Origin: Acidovorax defluvii
GTDB taxonomy: Bacteria > Pseudomonadota > Gammaproteobacteria > Burkholderiales > Burkholderiaceae_C
DNA: 64,000 nucleotides
Assembly: GCA_003268905.1 (NCBI GenBank)
Contig: QLTU01000001.1
Coordinates: forward strand, 301,904 to 365,903
Direction of reading: 5' to 3'
Shown here piece after piece: positions 9,222-17,162 of the stretch (position 1 is its first letter; every line of letters begins with the position of its first letter). Below the pieces are notes generated by a model that was not told the DNA's origin, did no database searches, and worked only from the letters and a program-made list of their open reading frames with translations. The translations under genes and the position numbers were made by a program.

Positions 9222-10703
9222 ATGCACAACGGAACACTGCTCGCAGCTGTAGATCTCGGATCCAACAGCTTTCGCCTTGAAATCGGCCGCTTCGAGCATG
9301 GCCACATCCAGCGAATGGAATACCTCAAGGAAACCGTGCGACTGGGCAATGGTCTTGACGACGAGTTCAATCTGACACGGGAAGCCATGCAGCGCGGTTG
9401 GGACTGCCTGGCGCGCTTTGGAGAGCGGCTGGCGGGTTTTGAGCGCGCCCAGGTGCGCGCCGTGGCAACGCAGACCCTTCGTGAAGCCCGCAATCGAGAA
9501 GAATTTCTGGCCCGTGGCGGTGAAATTCTGGGTTACCCCATCGATGTGGTTTCGGGCCCCGAGGAAGCCCGGCTGATCTACCAGGGGGTTGCGCGCCTGC
9601 TTCCTCAGTCAGACGAGCGCCGTCTGGTGGTGGACATTGGTGGCCGATCCACCGAGTTCATTCTTGGCCAGCAATTCAGGCCCCACACCGTGGCCTCTTT
9701 CAGGGTGGGCAGCGTGGCATGGTCCACGCGTTACTTTGCCGACGGGCAGTTCACAAGGCAGGCCTTTCTTGCCGCTGAAATTGCCGCCAAGGCGGTGCTC
9801 GATGAGGCTCTTGGCACCTTCCGCCCGGACACCTGGGATGTGGCCTACGGGTCTTCCGGTACCGCTGGAGCGGTGGGCGACATCCTCGCGGCTGCGGGCG
9901 GCCCTGAGGGGCTCATCACGGCGGAGGGCCTCGACTGGCTCCAGGACCGCCTGTTGCGCTCACACCAGGCGGACCGCGTGCGACTGGAGGGGCTCAAGGA
10001 AGACCGGCGGCCCGTGATTGGCGGTGGCATCAGTGTGCTGCGGGCAGTGTTCGACCTCCTGGAGATCCGTCAGATGCATGTAGCGCAAGGCGCGCTTCGC
10101 CAAGGGGCACTCTACGATCTGCTGGACCGCGAGCAGCCCGAGACCGACTTGAGAACCACCACGGTGAACGGCCTCATGCAGCGCTTCTCGGTGGACATAG
10201 CCCAGGCCGAACGGGTGGCCCGTGTTGCATCAACCCTCTTCACGCAGGCGACACCCCAGACCAGTGAGCGTGCCGCACGCAAGCTGGAATGGGCCGCTCG
10301 CCTGCATGAGATTGGCGGCATCATCTCGCACAGCGACTACCACCGCCATGGCGCCTACATTCTTGACCACGCCGATGCGGCGGGGTTTGCGGTGTCAGAG
10401 CTGCACAGACTAGGCGCACTGGTGCTGGGACAGCGGGGAAAGGTCCGCAAGCTTGAAATCGAACTGATCAATGACCCAGGGTTTTGCCTGCAACTGTTGA
10501 GTCTTCGCGTCGCGGTTGCGCTGTGCCACGCCCGTCGAGACCCGGATGTGGATGGCCTGTCGTTGCGGGCATTGGGCTCACGCCACACGATCAGTACCCG
10601 TGCAGGGTGGGCTGCCGCCTACCCGCAATCTGCCCACCTGCTGCGCGAAGAAATTGTGGCCTGGCAAAAAACGCCCTGGGAGCTGGAGCTCAATCTGGGA
10701 TGA
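9222..10703 (+). CDS. ppx: Exopolyphosphatase (Ppx/GppA family)
   Basis: The enzyme removes terminal phosphates from polyphosphate (Ppx) or pppGpp (GppA). I start at the ATG at 9222 (MHNGTLLAAVDLGSNSF), where family similarity begins, giving 493 residues. The ASKHA-fold phosphate loops are AAVDLGSNSFRLEIGR near the N terminus and VVDIGGRSTEFILG near residue 130. The C-terminal half holds the HD-like helical domain (LHEIGGIISHSDYHRHGAYIL). It stands near ppk, which makes the substrate, so Ppx is the likelier role. The two convergent units are separated by one small gene. Confidence 0.92.
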   Translation: MHNGTLLAAVDLGSNSFRLEIGRFEHGHIQRMEYLKETVRLGNGLDDEFNLTREAMQRGWDCLARFGERLAGFERAQVRAVATQTLREARNREEFLARGGEILGYPIDVVSGPEEARLIYQGVARLLPQSDERRLVVDIGGRSTEFILGQQFRPHTVASFRVGSVAWSTRYFADGQFTRQAFLAAEIAAKAVLDEALGTFRPDTWDVAYGSSGTAGAVGDILAAAGGPEGLITAEGLDWLQDRLLRSHQADRVRLEGLKEDRRPVIGGGISVLRAVFDLLEIRQMHVAQGALRQGALYDLLDREQPETDLRTTTVNGLMQRFSVDIAQAERVARVASTLFTQATPQTSERAARKLEWAARLHEIGGIISHSDYHRHGAYILDHADAAGFAVSELHRLGALVLGQRGKVRKLEIELINDPGFCLQLLSLRVAVALCHARRDPDVDGLSLRALGSRHTISTRAGWAAAYPQSAHLLREEIVAWQKTPWELELNLG

Positions 10704-10714
10704 CTGGGCGCAAA

Positions 10715-10741
10715 AAACGATATAAACTGTTTATATCGTTT
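10715..10741. promoter_or_regulatory. Perfect 27-bp palindrome, probable operator/promoter of the downstream gene
   Basis: The left arm AAACGATATAAAC, a central T and the exact reverse complement of the arm form a 13-bp inverted repeat, ending 15 bp before the ATG at 10757. The repeat is AT-rich inside GC-rich DNA and contains TATAAA and TATATC as possible -10 elements. It lacks the GC stem and T-run of a terminator. A symmetrical site at this position suits autoregulation by a dimeric repressor, and the downstream protein has a ribbon-helix-helix-like C terminus. Confidence 0.6.
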
Positions 10742-10756
10742 ATTCATCCATTCACC

Positions 10757-11269
10757 ATGACCACATCCAACCCGACCCCCAGCCAGAACGCTGCTTCAAC
10801 GACCGCCCAACCGGCAGCCAAAACCACTACGGCGGGCACACATCCAGCGCCAGCTGCCTCCAAGGTAAAAAAAGCGGTGGTGCAAGAAACCAAGACAGTG
10901 GTTAAAGCGCCGGCAAAGAAGCCTTCCAAGCGTCCGGCAGATACCGCCCCCGCCAAGGCGAAGGCTGCTGCTCCTGCGCCAGCGCTGCCAGCCAAGGAAG
11001 TCCGCGCCAAAAAGCCCAAACTGGTGCGCGACAGTTTCACCATCCCCAAGGATGAGTACGCAGTAATTGAGGCCCTGAAGCAACGGGCAAACGCGCTCGC
11101 CCAACCAGTCAAGAAAAGCGAGTTGCTGCGCGCCGGGTTGAAGATGCTGGCGGGGCTGTCAGATGCAGCATTGCGCTCGGCACTGCAGGCGGTGCCCTCC
11201 ATCAAAACGGGCCGCCCCAAGGCTGAAGCCCCTGCCACGAAACAATCGACCAAAACTACCCGCAAGTAA
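10757..11269 (+). CDS. Lys/Ala/Pro-rich basic protein with ribbon-helix-helix-like C-terminal domain
   Basis: The function is not recognised. The 170-residue protein has an N-terminal 90 residues of low complexity, rich in Ala, Pro, Thr and Lys, resembling histone-H1-like bacterial tails (KKAVVQETKTVVKAPAKKP). A compact segment follows: VRDSFTIPKDEYAVIEALKQ, then a helix-turn-helix-like stretch with KKSELLRAGLKMLAGL. The strand-then-two-helices pattern (DSFTIPKDEYAVIEAL, SELLRAGL) resembles a ribbon-helix-helix DNA-binding fold. The ATG at 10757 begins right after a perfect palindrome, which may be its own operator. The gene converges on sixA. Confidence 0.7.
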   Translation: MTTSNPTPSQNAASTTAQPAAKTTTAGTHPAPAASKVKKAVVQETKTVVKAPAKKPSKRPADTAPAKAKAAAPAPALPAKEVRAKKPKLVRDSFTIPKDEYAVIEALKQRANALAQPVKKSELLRAGLKMLAGLSDAALRSALQAVPSIKTGRPKAEAPATKQSTKTTRK

Positions 11270-11314
11270 GTTGAGCCTGCTGGAGAGTGTTCCAGCGCCA
11301 TCCAAGACCGAGAG

Positions 11315-11779
11315 TCATAGGAATTCGGGGGACTGCACCGTCATGAGCACGGTCTGGCAACGGTCCAGCCGTTCGCGTTGGCGAAGCCACCACACGGCGC
11401 CTTTGCGTACGGCGCATTCCGGTGCCTGCAAACCCAGCAGTTGCGCAATTGTCTGCCCAAGCACGGGTTGATGACCAACGATCAGCACTGCCCCACGCGC
11501 GCGTGGCCATTGGGCCAACTCCAGCAATTCCTCTACGCTGCCGCCGGGCAGAAGTTCGGCGCGCATCTTGAACTTGCGTCCCAGTGCCCTGGCCGTCTGC
11601 TCCGTTCGCCGCGATGGGCTTGAGAGCACCCTCAAACCTTCGGGCAGTTGCCTGTCCAGCCACGCGGCCATGCGGGCCGCCTGTTTCTCGCCCTTAGGGG
11701 TGAGGGCACGGGCTGTATCGTCCATTCCATCTGCCGCTTCTTCGGCTTCTGCATGACGCCAGAGGATGAGATCCATCAT
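11315..11779 (-). CDS. sixA: Phosphohistidine phosphatase SixA
   Basis: SixA removes phosphate from histidine residues of phosphorelay proteins; it is a small member of the histidine-phosphatase superfamily. The 154 residues begin MMDLILWRHAEAEE with the catalytic RHA(E) motif at residues 8-11. They contain SPSRRTEQTA and the second catalytic histidine in LIVGHQPVLGQ. The ATG overlaps the ppk stop as ATGA, so the two genes form a translationally coupled pair. A second ATG one codon later is an equally possible start. Confidence 0.9.
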   Translation of the reverse strand: MMDLILWRHAEAEEAADGMDDTARALTPKGEKQAARMAAWLDRQLPEGLRVLSSPSRRTEQTARALGRKFKMRAELLPGGSVEELLELAQWPRARGAVLIVGHQPVLGQTIAQLLGLQAPECAVRKGAVWWLRQRERLDRCQTVLMTVQSPEFL

Positions 11780-13968
11780 GCCAGCCCCTGATCAGTTCGC
11801 CCTGCAGGCGAAGGCGCGCTGTATCGCCCCATCAGCGCATTCTGGGCACCCCGACCGGTTACGGGATGGCGAGCACGCTCATAGGTTCCATCTGCATTGA
11901 GCGTCCATGCGTCCTTGTCGTCGTGAAGATAGGCCACCAGGCACTCATCCACGATCTGCTGGCGCAGCACCGGATCTGTAACCGGCCACGCCAGTTCCAC
12001 TCGACGCATCATGTTGCGGTTCATCCAGTCGGCGCTGGAAAGATACAAATCCTCCTGCTCCCCTGATCGGAAATAAAACACCCGCGTGTGCTCCAGAAAC
12101 CGGCCAATCACCGAACGCACACAGATGTTGTCGGTGACACCGGGCAACTGGGCCGGCAACATGCAAGCGCCCCGCACGATCAGGTCAATCCGTGCCCCCC
12201 GCTGACCGGCAAGAATCAGCGCCCGGATCAAGGCTTCGTCGGTCAGGGCGTTCATCTTGGCAACGATGCGTGCATCTTCTCCACGACTGGCCGCAAGACC
12301 CACCTGCTCGATCTTTTCCACCATGCGGCGTTGCAAGTGAAACGGCGCCAGCAGCAGCCGGCGCAACTTGGGCGGGCGATTCTGACTGGCCAGATGATTG
12401 AACACCCCGTCCATGTCTGCGGTGGTTTCCTCATCCGCAGTGAGATAGCTCAGATCGGTGTACAGCCGTGCAGTGCGCATGTTGTAGTTGCCCGTGGACA
12501 AATGCCCGTAGCGCCGCAACTGACGTCCTTCCCGTCGCGTAACCAGCAGCATTTTGGCGTGGGTTTTGAGCCCCACCACACCGTAAACCACCTGGGCACC
12601 AATGGACTCAAGCGCTTCGGCCCAATTGATATTGGCTTCTTCATCAAAGCGGGCTTTGAGCTCCACCACCGCCATGACCTCTTTGCCGCGCCGCACCGCC
12701 TCGGTCAACAGATCCATAAGCTCCGAGTCTGAACCCGTGCGGTAAATGGTCTGCTTGATCACCAGAACCTGGGGGTCATTGACTGCCTCGCGCAAAAAGG
12801 CCAGCAAACCGTCAAAGCTCTCGAACGGCTGGTGCATCAAAATGTCCCGGTGGCGCAATTGCTCAAGGATCGAAACACCGGGCTGCATCTGCCGCGGCCA
12901 GACGGAGCGCCAGGGCGGAAACAACAACGCGGGATCGTTGACCAGATCCACCAGCTGGGTTAGCCGCACGAGATTGACCGGCCCACCAACACGGTAAAGC
13001 GCGGCACCCAGCAAGTCAAACTGCTCCAACAAAAAGTCCGAGAGAAACACAGAACAACCGGCAGACACTTCCAGACGCACTGCCTGGCCGTAGTGGCGGT
13101 GCTGCAAGCCCTGGCGCAAGGCAGTTCTCAGGTTGCGGACATCTTCTTCGTCGAGCGCCAGATCGGAGTGGCGCGTAACGCGGAACTGCGAAAACTCGGT
13201 GACCTCACGCCCCGGAAACAGGTCGTGCAGATGCGCCCGCACGATGCTGGAAAGACTGACGAACAAGGCCTCCTTGGGAGCAACCTTGGGCGGCATGCGA
13301 ATCAGCCGCGGCAAGGCACGGGGCACCTTCACAATGGCGATTTCGTTTTCGCGACCAAACGCATCACGGCCCTTGAGGCGCACAATGAAATTTAAGGACT
13401 TGTTGGCGACCTGTGGAAACGGATGGGCAGGATCGAGCCCCACGGGAATGAGCAACGGCCGCACTTCGCGCATGAAATAGTCATGAACCCAGCGCTTCTG
13501 GCCCTCAGACCGTTCACCGTGCGGAACAATGCGAATGCCCTGTGCTGCAAAAGCAGGAACCAGCGATTCGTTGTACAGAGCGTACTGGCGCGCAACAAGA
13601 TCGTGCGCCTGGGCTGACAGGGCTTCAAAGGATGCTTCTGTATACAGACCTTTGGTCTCACCGTTTTTGGCCGCGGTGATGTGCGGCGCAGCCCTCACCT
13701 CAAAAAACTCGTCCAGATTGGAAGACACAATGCACAGATAGCGCAACCGCTCCAGCAGCGGCACATCGGTGCGAACGGCCCAATCAAAAACACGCTCATT
13801 GAAAGCCAGAATGCTGTGATCCCTGTCCAGGAGTTCTACCGGCGGCTGCTGTCCTGATTGCGTTCCAGACTTGCTGTCGGGCGTCTGTGCGGCGCCGGCA
13901 CCTGTCTTAACGACAGGCAGGTTGGCGACCAGCGAGGCCACGGCAGCTTCATGGGACAGTGGAGACAT
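11776..13968 (-). CDS. ppk: Polyphosphate kinase PPK1
   Basis: PPK1 reversibly builds polyphosphate from ATP. The 730 residues cover the complete enzyme. After a variable N-terminal extension of about 40 residues comes LLDRDHSILAFNERVFDWA, the usual start of the N domain. The catalytic core includes VVELKARFDEEANINWAEALE, the phospho-accepting histidine region GLKTHAKMLLVTRREG, YGHLSTGNYN and FLEHTRVFYF. It is followed with overlap by sixA. A clear Pho box lies 50-67 bp before the start, so ppk is predicted to be induced on phosphate limitation. Confidence 0.96.
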   Translation of the reverse strand: MSPLSHEAAVASLVANLPVVKTGAGAAQTPDSKSGTQSGQQPPVELLDRDHSILAFNERVFDWAVRTDVPLLERLRYLCIVSSNLDEFFEVRAAPHITAAKNGETKGLYTEASFEALSAQAHDLVARQYALYNESLVPAFAAQGIRIVPHGERSEGQKRWVHDYFMREVRPLLIPVGLDPAHPFPQVANKSLNFIVRLKGRDAFGRENEIAIVKVPRALPRLIRMPPKVAPKEALFVSLSSIVRAHLHDLFPGREVTEFSQFRVTRHSDLALDEEDVRNLRTALRQGLQHRHYGQAVRLEVSAGCSVFLSDFLLEQFDLLGAALYRVGGPVNLVRLTQLVDLVNDPALLFPPWRSVWPRQMQPGVSILEQLRHRDILMHQPFESFDGLLAFLREAVNDPQVLVIKQTIYRTGSDSELMDLLTEAVRRGKEVMAVVELKARFDEEANINWAEALESIGAQVVYGVVGLKTHAKMLLVTRREGRQLRRYGHLSTGNYNMRTARLYTDLSYLTADEETTADMDGVFNHLASQNRPPKLRRLLLAPFHLQRRMVEKIEQVGLAASRGEDARIVAKMNALTDEALIRALILAGQRGARIDLIVRGACMLPAQLPGVTDNICVRSVIGRFLEHTRVFYFRSGEQEDLYLSSADWMNRNMMRRVELAWPVTDPVLRQQIVDECLVAYLHDDKDAWTLNADGTYERARHPVTGRGAQNALMGRYSAPSPAGRTDQGLA

Positions 13969-14002
13969 GGGCGCGCAATATCTGGTTGTACAAAACCCTT
14001 TC

Positions 14003-14047
14003 AGTATTTAACACATACATGACAGCGCTGTGACACCTTATATGACA
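14003..14047 (-). promoter_or_regulatory. PhoB box and -10 of the ppk promoter, overlapping the agt 3' end
   Basis: On the minus strand 14035-14018 reads TGTCACA-GCGC-TGTCATG, an almost ideal Pho box. A third unit TGTCATA (14047-14041) lies upstream with one extra base. AATACT (14008-14003), a 4-of-6 -10 match, follows after exactly 9 bp. The stop codon of the glycosyltransferase reading frame (14038) falls between the first and second units. Confidence 0.78.
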
Positions 14048-15099
14048 GACACAAGGCGACTCAACCCGCCTGAACGGGCTGGCACCAGATACTGAACGAA
14101 GAGCCCGGTCGCCTTTGTCCACGTGAAATCCATTGCACGGCGACGCGCTTCGTGCCGGGGCACCGCCAACGCTGCCTGACAAGCAGACAGCAGATCGGTG
14201 TTCAAAATACCACCCCGCGCACCTTGCGGCTCGAAAGCCCCAAGAACCTCCAGCGGCCCATCCACCGGGTAAGCAGCAACAGGGGTCCCACAGGACATCG
14301 CTTCCAGCATGACCAGCCCAAAGGTTTCCGAGCGGCTGGGAAACACAAACACATCCGCAGCGGCATACAGTGCAGCAAGGGATTACCGATCCAAAAGCCC
14401 AACCCAGCGCACCTCGGGGTAACGCTCCTTCAACCGTCGCTCAAGTGGACCCACGCCACACACAATCTTGGTGCCAGGCATCTTCATCTGCAAAAAGGAC
14501 TCAAGGTTCTTTTCGTACGATATTCGCCCCACAAAAAGGCTCACAGGATGCGCCAGCGCACCCACCAGAGGACTGGGCACAGCTTCCCCCTGAAACGGGA
14601 ATGCCTGCGTATCGACGCCATGTGTCCACTGGCGCAAATTGCGAAGGCCACGGTGCTCCAGCATCTGCAGGACCCCTTGGGTGGGTACCATGATTCCCGA
14701 AGATGGGCGATGGAAGTGCCGAAATAACGCATATCCCCACGCCAGCGGAACACGCAAGACGGCATTCAGGATTTCAGGAAACCGCGTGTGAAATGCCGTG
14801 GTGAAGGCGAGCTTGCGCCGCAGACAGTAACCACGGGCGGCCCATCCGAGGGGGCCCTCCGTGGCAATGTGTATAGCGTCGGGACGTATGGTGTCCATGG
14901 CTCGACCCAAAGGCCCTGCCGGTCGCACGGCAAGATCGATGCCCGCATAGCCTGGACACGGGCGGGTCCGAAACTGGCCAGGGTGGATCACATGCACCTC
15001 ATGCCCCAATACCTCCAGGTGCCGCACCAACTCCACGAGTGTGGTCACCACTCCGTTCACCTGCGGATGCCACGCATCGGTCACCAGCGCAATCTTCAT
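14038..15099 (-). pseudogene. agt: Agt-type glycosyltransferase (GT4) interrupted by one in-frame TAA
   Basis: Two reading frames in the same phase together make a normal GT-4 enzyme of about 353 codons. The first (15099-14383) starts MKIALVTDAWHPQVNGVV, has TEGPLGWAARGYCLRR and TAFHTRFPE, and stops at TAA (14385-14383) right after RWVGLLDR. The second resumes in phase with SLAALYAAADVFVFPSRSETFGLVMLEAMSCGTPV, which carries the EX7E sugar-nucleotide motif. No bases are gained or lost; a single C-to-T change of CAA would explain it. The N-terminal half resembles the diacylglycerol glycosyltransferase Agt that makes phosphorus-free glycolipids with PlcP. The start overlaps the plcP stop as ATGA. 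A sequencing error would restore the gene. Confidence 0.75.
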
Positions 15100-15965
15100 G
15101 TGGCCACTTCCACAATCGGGGCGGTGGACAGCGCCCCGCAAAGGACGGGCCATTGCAACAACTCCAGTCGACCATCCATGTGTTCGACCAGCGCAGTGTG
15201 GCTCTCGACCCAGTCGCCATCGTTGCAATACAGAATACCGTCGATCTCGCGCATCTCCGCGCGGTGGATGTGTCCGCACACCACGCCATGGTGTCCACGC
15301 CGGCGCGCCTCGGCTGCAACCGCCACCTCAAAATCCGTCACATAGTTGAGCGCCTTTTTGACTTTGCCCTTGAGGTATGCAGACAGCGACCAATACGGCA
15401 GACCCATGCGCGCCCGCAACGAATTGAGATACCGATTGAGCTTGAGAGTGAACTCGTACAGGTTGTCCCCCAGATATGCCAGCCACTTGGCGCACTGGAT
15501 GACACCATCAAAGTAGTCACCGTGGGTCACCCAGAGCTGCCGGCCATCGGCTGTCAGGTGCACGGCATCTTCAACCACCTCGATCCCGCCAAATGAATGC
15601 CCCACGAACGCGCGGGCAAACTCGTCGTGATTGCCCGGCACAAACACTACGCGGCACCCTTTGCGGGCACTGCGCAACAATTTTTGCACCACATCGTTGT
15701 GCGCCTGTGGCCAGAACCATCGGCGACGCAGTTGCCACCCGTCCACGATATCTCCCACGAGATACAGCGTTTTGCTGGGGTGGTGCTTCAGAAAATCCAG
15801 CAGGGCCGTTGCCTGGCAGCCTGGCGTTCCCAGGTGCAGATCGGAAATAAACACGGCCCTGAAACAATACGGTTCTGGCACATGCGATTCATCTGCGTTG
15901 CTGGTGACCTCCGCCATTCCGGCGGCAGCGCCCCAAGCCCCCAAGGCGTCAAACGCCGCGCGCAT
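15096..15965 (-). CDS. plcP: PlcP-type metallophosphoesterase (phospholipase C), LpxH-like by name
   Basis: The 289-residue protein is a calcineurin-type phosphoesterase: FISDLHLG, YLVGDIVDGW, PGNHDEF, WVTHGDYFD and CGHIHRAEM supply the metal ligands. Proteins of this kind are usually labelled UDP-2,3-diacylglucosamine hydrolase. However, the residues QAHNDVVQKLLRSARKG and LPYWSLSAYLKGKVKKALNYV are those I recall from the PlcP phospholipases C of alpha- and marine proteobacteria. PlcP cuts phospholipids to diacylglycerol during phosphate starvation; it is not classical LpxH, which is shorter and lacks these segments. The ATG shares one base with the olsB stop (TGATG), and the stop overlaps the glycosyltransferase start. 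Context with Pho genes supports PlcP. Confidence 0.8.
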   Translation of the reverse strand: MRAAFDALGAWGAAAGMAEVTSNADESHVPEPYCFRAVFISDLHLGTPGCQATALLDFLKHHPSKTLYLVGDIVDGWQLRRRWFWPQAHNDVVQKLLRSARKGCRVVFVPGNHDEFARAFVGHSFGGIEVVEDAVHLTADGRQLWVTHGDYFDGVIQCAKWLAYLGDNLYEFTLKLNRYLNSLRARMGLPYWSLSAYLKGKVKKALNYVTDFEVAVAAEARRRGHHGVVCGHIHRAEMREIDGILYCNDGDWVESHTALVEHMDGRLELLQWPVLCGALSTAPIVEVAT

Positions 15966-16801
15966 CAGGCCCCCAGAAAATGCTTGCGGTAGCGGGACGG
16001 CAAATCGGCAATGCGCATCAGCATCGGAAGGTCGGCGGTATTGAAATCCGGGTCCCAGGCAGGCGCCCCCAAAACCCGGGCGCCCAGACGCAGGTAGCCC
16101 TTGATCAAGGCGGGTGGTTCGATCAGCAGAGATCCGTCGAGCTGTTCCACCGGCAATGGCAACCGAGGCCGCACATGAAAATCAATCGGCGCCATATGGG
16201 TCTGGCGCAACTGCTGCCAGATGCTTGCCGCAGCGTCGCCGCTCACAACACCGTTGTGCAGCATGGGAATGCTGGCGCAACCAATCATGGTGTCGAGTTG
16301 ATTGCGCACCATGAAGTCAGCCAAAGCCCCCCACAACGCCAAGATGACACCCCCATGGCGGTGATCCGGATGCACGCAGCTGCGGCCCAACTCAACCATG
16401 CGGGGCCGCAAACTGCGCAACCGGGTCAGGTCAAACTCATTGTCGCTGTAGGTGCCCCCCACCCGCTTCGCTTGCGCCGGGGTGAGCACGCGATAGGTGC
16501 CAATCACCTGCTGGCTTGTCACATCGCGCACCAAGAGATGCTCACAGTAGTCGTCAAACAGATCGATATCGTGGCCGGGCAAGGTCGTTGACAGACGCGC
16601 ACCCATTTCTGCAGCAAAAACATCAAATCTCAGCCGCTGTGCCTGACGCACTTCGTCCAGGTGCCGTGCCCAACCCACCTGCACATTCCCCTGCACCTGC
16701 ACCAACGGAGATACGCTGCTTTTGCCGTCTGTGCGACCAGGCTCCCCTGCTGACAGGGAAACCGATAAAAGCGGCAGATGCAGGCTGGGCGACTCATTCA
16801 T
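15965..16801 (-). CDS. olsB: OlsB-type ornithine N-acyltransferase (GNAT/hemolysin-like family)
   Basis: OlsB transfers a 3-hydroxyacyl chain to ornithine, the first step of phosphorus-free ornithine lipids. The start at 16801 (MNESPSLHLPLL) has AGGAG 7 nt upstream; the 278 residues follow. Family landmarks are AQRLRFDVFAAEMGA, IDLFDDYCEHLLVRD, VIGTYRVL, SDNEFDLTRL and VELGRSCVHPDHRHGGVILALW, then MIGCASIPM. This is the COG3176 pattern of OlsB. The O-acyltransferase OlsA that completes ornithine lipid is not in the window. It is the first gene of a three-gene overlapping operon with plcP and agt and is preceded by tandem Pho boxes. Confidence 0.82.
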   Translation of the reverse strand: MNESPSLHLPLLSVSLSAGEPGRTDGKSSVSPLVQVQGNVQVGWARHLDEVRQAQRLRFDVFAAEMGARLSTTLPGHDIDLFDDYCEHLLVRDVTSQQVIGTYRVLTPAQAKRVGGTYSDNEFDLTRLRSLRPRMVELGRSCVHPDHRHGGVILALWGALADFMVRNQLDTMIGCASIPMLHNGVVSGDAAASIWQQLRQTHMAPIDFHVRPRLPLPVEQLDGSLLIEPPALIKGYLRLGARVLGAPAWDPDFNTADLPMLMRIADLPSRYRKHFLGA

Positions 16802-16878
16802 GGGACGGCTCCTAGGGAAAGGAAGGGGGTTTTTCCGGAAATCGCTACCCATGGACAGGCATCGCTTCCTCGCAGTGC

Positions 16879-16933
16879 AGTCTGAAAGCCTGCTGTGACA
16901 AGGCCATGTCTGCGCCATGTCGGAACCGTGACG
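16879..16933 (-). promoter_or_regulatory. Tandem PhoB boxes and -10 of the olsB-plcP-agt operon
   Basis: On the minus strand four 7-bp units follow at exact 11-bp steps: CGTCACG (16933-16927), CGACATG (16922-16916), AGACATG (16911-16905) and TGTCACA (16900-16894), separated by 4-bp spacers. CAGACT (16884-16879) lies 9 bp further as a -10 element, the same geometry as at pstS and ppk. The operon start codon is 78 bp beyond the -10 element. Confidence 0.75.
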
Positions 16934-17107
16934 CATGGACTCCGCAAACACTTGCATTGCAGGGTTTTCTCCGCAGGCAATACAACACCGACGGCGAGAG
17001 GTGGCAATGCCCCGCTTCGGTATCTGCCCCCCTGCTCCCCCTTTAGCCAGCCACCGGAACCATGGCGCACGCTGGATTGCCATCAATACACCGCTTGAAT
17101 GGCTGCT

Positions 17108-17115
17108 GCTACACT
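17108..17115 (+). promoter_or_regulatory. Possible -10 of the GGDEF-EAL gene
   Basis: GCTACACT contains TACACT at 17110-17115, a 4-of-6 -10 match. No convincing -35 is seen. It is 48 bp before the preferred start and points away from olsB. Confidence 0.3.
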
Positions 17116-17162
17116 TTGGAACAGATTTGTGGGTCTCCTGGCTCCTTGACCATCACGGTTTC

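Noticed and set aside
10715..10741. Reading the palindrome as a terminator of ppx
   Set aside because: The stem is AT-rich and the following bases are not a T-run, so a regulatory role is likelier.
15096..15965. Naming this gene lpxH
   Set aside because: The protein is longer than LpxH and has PlcP-type segments, and it sits in a Pho-regulated operon with olsB and a glycosyltransferase rather than with lipid A genes.
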